12,814 bases of DNA, from NCBI GenBank assembly GCA_934572355.1, contig CAKTKV010000026.1:1-12814 (forward strand). Direction: 5' to 3'. Positions 11,994 to 12,814 of this stretch are shown in pieces. The notes beneath the pieces are model-generated. The model was given only the letters and a program-made list of their open reading frames with translations. It was not told the DNA's origin and searched no databases. The position numbers and the translations under genes are program-made. The stretch comes from an uncultured Oscillospiraceae bacterium (GTDB lineage: Bacteria > Bacillota > Clostridia > Oscillospirales > Oscillospiraceae). The first letter of the stretch is position 1. The number at the start of each line of letters is the position of its first letter.

Positions 11994-12814
11994 TTGTATC
12001 AGGTAGTGAAGCGCGACGGCAAAATAGTAGAGTTCGACATAAACAAGATCGCCGCCGCAATCAAGAAGGCGTTTGACGCCACAAACACGGATTATAACGA
12101 CAGCGTCATTGATTTTCTGGCGCTGAAGGTCTCGGCAGATTTCCTGCCGAAGATAAAGGACGGTAAGGTCGCCGTTGAGGATATTCAGGACAGCGTTGAA
12201 GCGGTGCTTTCCCGCGGCGGCTACGAGGCAGTCGCAAAGTCCTACATCCTCTACCGCAAGCAGCGCGAGAAGCTGCGCAACACCAAGTCCTCCTACCTCG
12301 ATTATAAGGAGACCGTGGACAAATACCTCAACATTGAGGACTGGCGCGTCAAGGAAAACTCCACCGTCACCTATTCCGTCGGCGGACTCATCCTTTCTAA
12401 CTCCGGCGCCATCACCGCAAACTACTGGCTCAGCGAAGTATACGATCAGGAGATCGCCGACGCGCACCGCAACTGCGATATCCACCTGCACGACCTGAGC
12501 ATGCTCACCGGCTACTGCGCCGGCTGGAGCCTGCGCCAGCTCATCAAGCAGGGTCTCGGCATCCCGGGCAAGATCAACTCCTCCCCGGCAAGCCACCTGT
12601 CCACCCTCTGCAACCAGATGGTGAACTTCCTCGGCATCATGCAGAACGAATGGGCCGGCGCTCAGGCTTTCTCCTCGTTCGACACGTATCTTGCTCCGTT
12701 CGTGAGAGTCGACAACCTCACCTACAAGGAAGTCAAGCAGTGCATCCAGTCCTTCATCTTCGGCGTGAACACCCCGTCCCGCTGGGGCACTCAGGCTCCG
12801 TTCTCCAACATCAC
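11994..12814 (+). CDS. nrdD: Class III anaerobic ribonucleoside-triphosphate reductase, partial
   Basis: The first 273 residues of NrdD are present; the gene runs off the right edge (the full protein is usually about 700 residues or more). It starts at TTG, chosen because GGGGGA at 11981-11986 lies seven bases upstream and the resulting MYQVVKRDGKIVEFD is the normal opening of the N-terminal ATP-cone, the allosteric domain that binds ATP or dATP (about residues 1-95). The catalytic barrel then begins, with YSVGGLILSNSGAITANYWL, CDIHLHDLSMLTGYCAGWSL, and the family signature GVNTPSRWGTQAPFSNI at the very end. The glycyl radical site and C-terminal zinc cysteines are beyond the window. It makes dNTPs without oxygen, activated by NrdG. 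Confidence 0.95.
   Translation, partial: MYQVVKRDGKIVEFDINKIAAAIKKAFDATNTDYNDSVIDFLALKVSADFLPKIKDGKVAVEDIQDSVEAVLSRGGYEAVAKSYILYRKQREKLRNTKSSYLDYKETVDKYLNIEDWRVKENSTVTYSVGGLILSNSGAITANYWLSEVYDQEIADAHRNCDIHLHDLSMLTGYCAGWSLRQLIKQGLGIPGKINSSPASHLSTLCNQMVNFLGIMQNEWAGAQAFSSFDTYLAPFVRVDNLTYKEVKQCIQSFIFGVNTPSRWGTQAPFSNI

Noticed and set aside
11889..12596. A 235-codon minus-strand frame at the right edge
   Set aside because: It lies opposite the strongly conserved NrdD sequence and is a shadow.

Overview
The window looks like chromosomal DNA from an anaerobic, low-oxygen-adapted member of the Firmicutes, most likely a fairly GC-rich gut-type Clostridia (Oscillospiraceae-like). This rests on strong Shine-Dalgarno sites, textbook sigma-A promoters with 17-bp spacers, Gram-positive gene sets (Asp23/YloU with FakA/YloV), and an oxygen-sensitive class III ribonucleotide reductase. 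The genus cannot be named from sequence alone.

Layout, left to right. (1) The start of a beta-CASP type metallo-beta-lactamase-fold gene runs off the left edge on the minus strand. Divergent from it is a three-gene plus-strand operon: a TetR repressor with twin operators in its own promoter, a flavodoxin-fold protein, and a four-helix membrane protein of unknown family. (2) A convergent hairpin terminator separates this from a minus-strand HxlR-type regulator, whose promoter sits in a 12+12 bp perfect inverted repeat. Divergent from HxlR is a plus-strand operon: an MBL-fold-like protein without the HxHxDH metal motif, a zinc-type macrodomain ADP-ribosyl hydrolase, and a SirTM (class M sirtuin) ADP-ribosyltransferase that overlaps the macrodomain gene by 65 nt. 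(3) A MATE efflux gene follows. Its own promoter drives a leader with two terminator-like hairpins whose arms can pair in a mutually exclusive way, which is the architecture of an attenuator. (4) Convergent minus-strand genes follow: a small Lar-like zinc ribbon, fatty-acid kinase fakA, the Asp23-family gene yloU, and glmS. (5) Divergent from glmS is nrdG-nrdD (class III anaerobic ribonucleotide reductase), preceded by two NrdR-box-like palindromes. nrdD runs off the right edge.

How the genes may work together. The most interesting part is the HxlR / degenerate MBL / macrodomain / SirTM block. SirTM and zinc-macrodomain proteins form a known reversible protein ADP-ribosylation pair. In the described cases their target is a lipoylated GcvH-like carrier made with a dedicated lipoate ligase. 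Neither partner is present in this stretch; the gene in that place is the MBL-like protein, under what looks like a redox/electrophile-type HxlR switch. A redox or chemical-stress island (flavodoxin, HxlR, SirTM/macro, MATE pump) is a reasonable inference but not proven.

The one gene-free stretch over 300 bases is the roughly 400-bp glmS/nrdG divergent region. It holds promoters for both sides, a 16-bp palindrome in the glmS leader and two NrdR-like boxes. I see no glmS ribozyme there. No tRNA, rRNA, CRISPR array, insertion sequence or prophage structural gene was seen.
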